Both the position numbers and the translations under genes were made by a program. The notes below the pieces were generated by a model, which was not told where the DNA came from, made no database searches, and worked only from the letters and a program-made list of their open reading frames with translations. A stretch of DNA of 64,000 bases from Catenisphaera adipataccumulans (GTDB lineage Bacteria; Bacillota_I; Bacilli_A; Erysipelotrichales; Erysipelotrichaceae): positions 1 through 64,000 of the forward strand of contig NZ_JACHHK010000009.1 in NCBI RefSeq assembly GCF_014202755.1. Reading direction: 5' to 3'. The stretch's first letter is position 1, and every line of letters begins with the position of its first letter. This document shows positions 62,212-64,000 of the stretch, in pieces.

Positions 62212-62220
62212 TGATATAAT
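62212..62220 (+). promoter_or_regulatory. Extended -10 promoter of rsmG (predicted leaderless)
   Basis: TGA-TATAAT ends seven bases before the rsmG ATG at 62228; the start codon would be at or one base after the first transcribed base. Confidence 0.6.
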
Positions 62221-62227
62221 GAAGCAT

Positions 62228-62908
62228 ATGAAAAAAGAAGCATTTATCCAAAAGTTAAATATCAACGAACGCCAGCAGGAGCAGTTCGAAATATATCAAC
62301 AGTTGTTATGTTCATGGAATCAGAAGATGAACTTGACTGCGATCACCGATGAAGAAGAAATCTGGGAAAAACATTTTTATGATTCGGTCATGCCGTTTGT
62401 CGATCTGCCGGCGGGCACCTTATGCGATGTTGGATCCGGTGCCGGTTTCCCGGGCATCCCGGCAGCGATCGTCTATCCGCAGCTGCAGGTCACGCTGCTT
62501 GAGCCGAACCATAAACGATGCCGTTTCTTGGAAGAAGTTAAAACACAATGCAGTGTACCGGTTGAAATCGTCTGTGCGCGGGCAGAAGATTTTGTCAAAG
62601 AGCGGCGGGAGAGCTTCGATTATGTGTCAGCGCGGGCCGTTGCCCGGATGACGCTGTTGATGGAGCTATGTGCGCCGCTGTTAAAAGTTGATGGATTGAT
62701 GATCGCTTTAAAAGGGCGAAATGGAAATATTGAATTGGATCAGGCTTCTCAGGCAATGAAGATCCTGGGAATGAAACTAGAACAGGAAAAGGCAGTCACG
62801 ATCGAGGATGCGGAACATTTGAATTTCTATTTCCGTAAAGTGAGATCAACGCCAAAAAAATATCCGCGGAACTACGGACAAATGAAGAAAAAACCGTTAG
62901 GAGAATAA
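62228..62908 (+). CDS. rsmG: 16S rRNA (guanine527-N7)-methyltransferase RsmG
   Basis: 226 residues. SAM motif CDVGSGAGFPGIPAAIVYP (~80); NLTAITDEEEIWEKHFYDS and SARAVARMTLLMELCAPLLK are family blocks. ATG 62228 chosen: the upstream in-frame ATGs fall inside or before the -10 box, and no ribosome-binding site is present. Loss of this enzyme gives low-level streptomycin resistance in other bacteria. rsmG-parA-parB is a conserved order. Confidence 0.96.
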   Translation: MKKEAFIQKLNINERQQEQFEIYQQLLCSWNQKMNLTAITDEEEIWEKHFYDSVMPFVDLPAGTLCDVGSGAGFPGIPAAIVYPQLQVTLLEPNHKRCRFLEEVKTQCSVPVEIVCARAEDFVKERRESFDYVSARAVARMTLLMELCAPLLKVDGLMIALKGRNGNIELDQASQAMKILGMKLEQEKAVTIEDAEHLNFYFRKVRSTPKKYPRNYGQMKKKPLGE

Positions 62909-62910
62909 AG

Positions 62911-63684
62911 ATGGGAAAAGTTATCGCAATTACGAATCAAAAAGGCGGCGTCGGCAAGACGACGACCGCGATCAATTTAAGCAGCTGCTTATCCTACAAA
63001 GGCAAAAAAGTACTGATCGTAGATTTTGATCCGCAGGCCAATGCGACCCACGGTCTGCTGCGGCTGGATGAGATCCATGGGGAAAATGTGTATTCCGTTA
63101 TTTTAGAAGAGCAGGATATTCGTCGTTCGATCGTACATAAAAAGCACCCGGACTTGGACATTCTGCCGTCCAATATCAGTTTGGCCGGTGCCGAACTGGT
63201 CATGGATAAAATTGATAACGGCAAGGAACGGCTGCTGAAAAATCAGCTGGATCAAGTAAAAGACGATTATGACTATATCATTATCGACTGTCCGCCGTCT
63301 TTGGGACTGCTGACCACCAATGCGCTGACCGCAGCGGACAGCGTGCTGATTCCGGTGCAGTGTGAGTATTATGCCCTGGAAGGTGTCACACAATTGTTTT
63401 TGACGATCCGGCTGGTGCAGAAAACGTATAAACCAGATTTGAAAATCGAAGGAATCTTATTGACAATGTTCGATGTTCGGACGAAATTAAGTGTAGAGGT
63501 ATCGCAGGAAGTACGGCAGAATTTCCGTAAACAAGTGTACCAGACTGCGATCCCGCGCAATGTCCGATTATCCGAGGCGCCCAGCCGCAGTCAGTCGATC
63601 TTCGAATATGACAATGCATGCATCGGTGCCAAGGCGTATCGTGCGTTGACCGAAGAGTTTCTGAAACGAAACGAAAGGGGATGA
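62911..63684 (+). CDS. parA: Chromosome partitioning ATPase ParA (Soj)
   Basis: 257 residues. Deviant Walker A KGGVGKTTTAINLS (residues 10-23), VDFDPQANATHGL and IIDCPPSLGLLTTNAL. It works with ParB on parS sites such as the one in dnaX. TAGGAG upstream; two bases after rsmG. Confidence 0.98.
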   Translation: MGKVIAITNQKGGVGKTTTAINLSSCLSYKGKKVLIVDFDPQANATHGLLRLDEIHGENVYSVILEEQDIRRSIVHKKHPDLDILPSNISLAGAELVMDKIDNGKERLLKNQLDQVKDDYDYIIIDCPPSLGLLTTNALTAADSVLIPVQCEYYALEGVTQLFLTIRLVQKTYKPDLKIEGILLTMFDVRTKLSVEVSQEVRQNFRKQVYQTAIPRNVRLSEAPSRSQSIFEYDNACIGAKAYRALTEEFLKRNERG

Positions 63685-63688
63685 AATC

Positions 63689-64000
63689 ATGGATGATGCC
63701 AAAGACAATTCCCGTTTAGGACGAGGATTGAATTCTATCTTTGGACAAGATGTCTCAAGAATGTTGGAAGATATTCAAAATGGCGAGGACCAGCGCGAAC
63801 AGCTGCAGATCCCGGTGGATGAGATCCGCCCGAACCCTTATCAGCCGCGTAAAGTTTTTGAACCGGAAGCATTGAAGGAATTGAGCGAATCGATCCGCCA
63901 GCACGGGGTATTCACACCGATCTTGGTCAAGAAATCGATTCAAGGGTATGAATTGGTAACCGGCGAACGCCGCCTTCGTGCGTCCAAGCAAGCCGGCAAG
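63689..64000 (+). CDS. parB: Chromosome partitioning protein ParB (Spo0J), 5' part
   Basis: The first 104 codons are in the window and the gene runs off the right edge. Start ATG 63689 (MDDAKDNSRLGRGLNSIFG). The CTP-binding ParB/Srx fold is visible: IPVDEIRPNPYQPRKVFEPEALKELSESIRQHGVFTPILVKK, and the GERRLRAS motif that contacts CTP phosphates. GAAAGGGG precedes; four bases after parA. Confidence 0.97.
   Translation, partial: MDDAKDNSRLGRGLNSIFGQDVSRMLEDIQNGEDQREQLQIPVDEIRPNPYQPRKVFEPEALKELSESIRQHGVFTPILVKKSIQGYELVTGERRLRASKQAGK

Overview
The window is a Bacillota (low-GC Firmicutes) chromosome segment centred on the replication origin. The order rpmH-rnpA-yidC-jag to the right of oriC and dnaA-dnaN-yaaA-recF-gyrB-gyrA-serS to its left, with rsmG-parA-parB further right, is the classic Firmicutes origin neighbourhood. 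A FemX-type ligase gene between dnaA and rpmH, a glycerol-phosphate teichoic-acid cluster near the origin, and the general gene content suggest an Erysipelotrichia-like organism. That placement is an inference from gene content and was not tested phylogenetically. No phage, insertion sequence, CRISPR array, rRNA or tRNA was seen.

Layout. 0.1-7.2 kb (minus): a tmk-holB-ricT-rsmI-SNF2-HAD operon of tightly overlapping genes. 7.2-10.2 kb (plus): a glycine riboswitch followed by two tandem Na+/alanine-glycine symporter paralogues. 10.2-12.9 kb: a glutaredoxin-like gene, a two-gene NifU-like/GGGtGRT operon of unknown function, and a deformylase-like gene. 12.9-16.1 kb: a LysR regulator divergent from an ABC-F ATPase whose leader looks like an antibiotic-type attenuator (three-codon upstream ORF plus hairpin), followed by yggS. 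16.1-23.6 kb (minus): mutS-mutL-miaA-lipid kinase-CNNM. 23.6-26.8 kb: rodA, nadK, a CYTH protein and a helix-turn-helix/coiled-coil protein. 26.8-27.5 kb: a 700-bp very AT-rich non-coding block with repeated TCATATGA palindromes. 27.5-33.6 kb: recR, dnaX (with a perfect parS site inside), tadA, SRP RNA, a TrpB2-type enzyme and T-box-controlled serS. 33.6-42.5 kb: gyrA to dnaA and a bipartite oriC. 42.5-54.5 kb (plus): femX, rpmH, rnpA, yidC, jag, pth, mfd, rqcP, a NUDIX gene, an HD hydrolase, a DUF1934 gene, argS and rpoE. 54.5-61.4 kb (plus): a teichoic-acid export and polymerisation cluster. 61.4-64 kb: relQ (minus), rsmG, parA and the 5' part of parB.

How it works together. The window holds much of the replication and segregation machinery (DnaA, DnaN, DnaX, HolB, gyrase, RecF/RecR, MutS/MutL, Mfd, ParA/ParB, parS), translation maintenance (RsmI, MiaA, TadA, Pth, RqcP, SerRS, ArgRS, RNase P protein, SRP RNA) and cell-envelope synthesis (RodA, FemX, YidC, teichoic acids). 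The most promising undescribed element is the coiled-coil DNA-binding protein at 26.2-26.8 kb, which resembles the architecture of RocS-type chromosome-segregation factors, beside its phased TCATATGA array. Other notable signals are the ABC-F attenuator, the glycine riboswitch with a decayed first aptamer, the GGGtGRT operon with its palindromic operator, a DnaA-trio origin with unusual DnaA boxes, and a set of apparently leaderless or extended -10 promoters.
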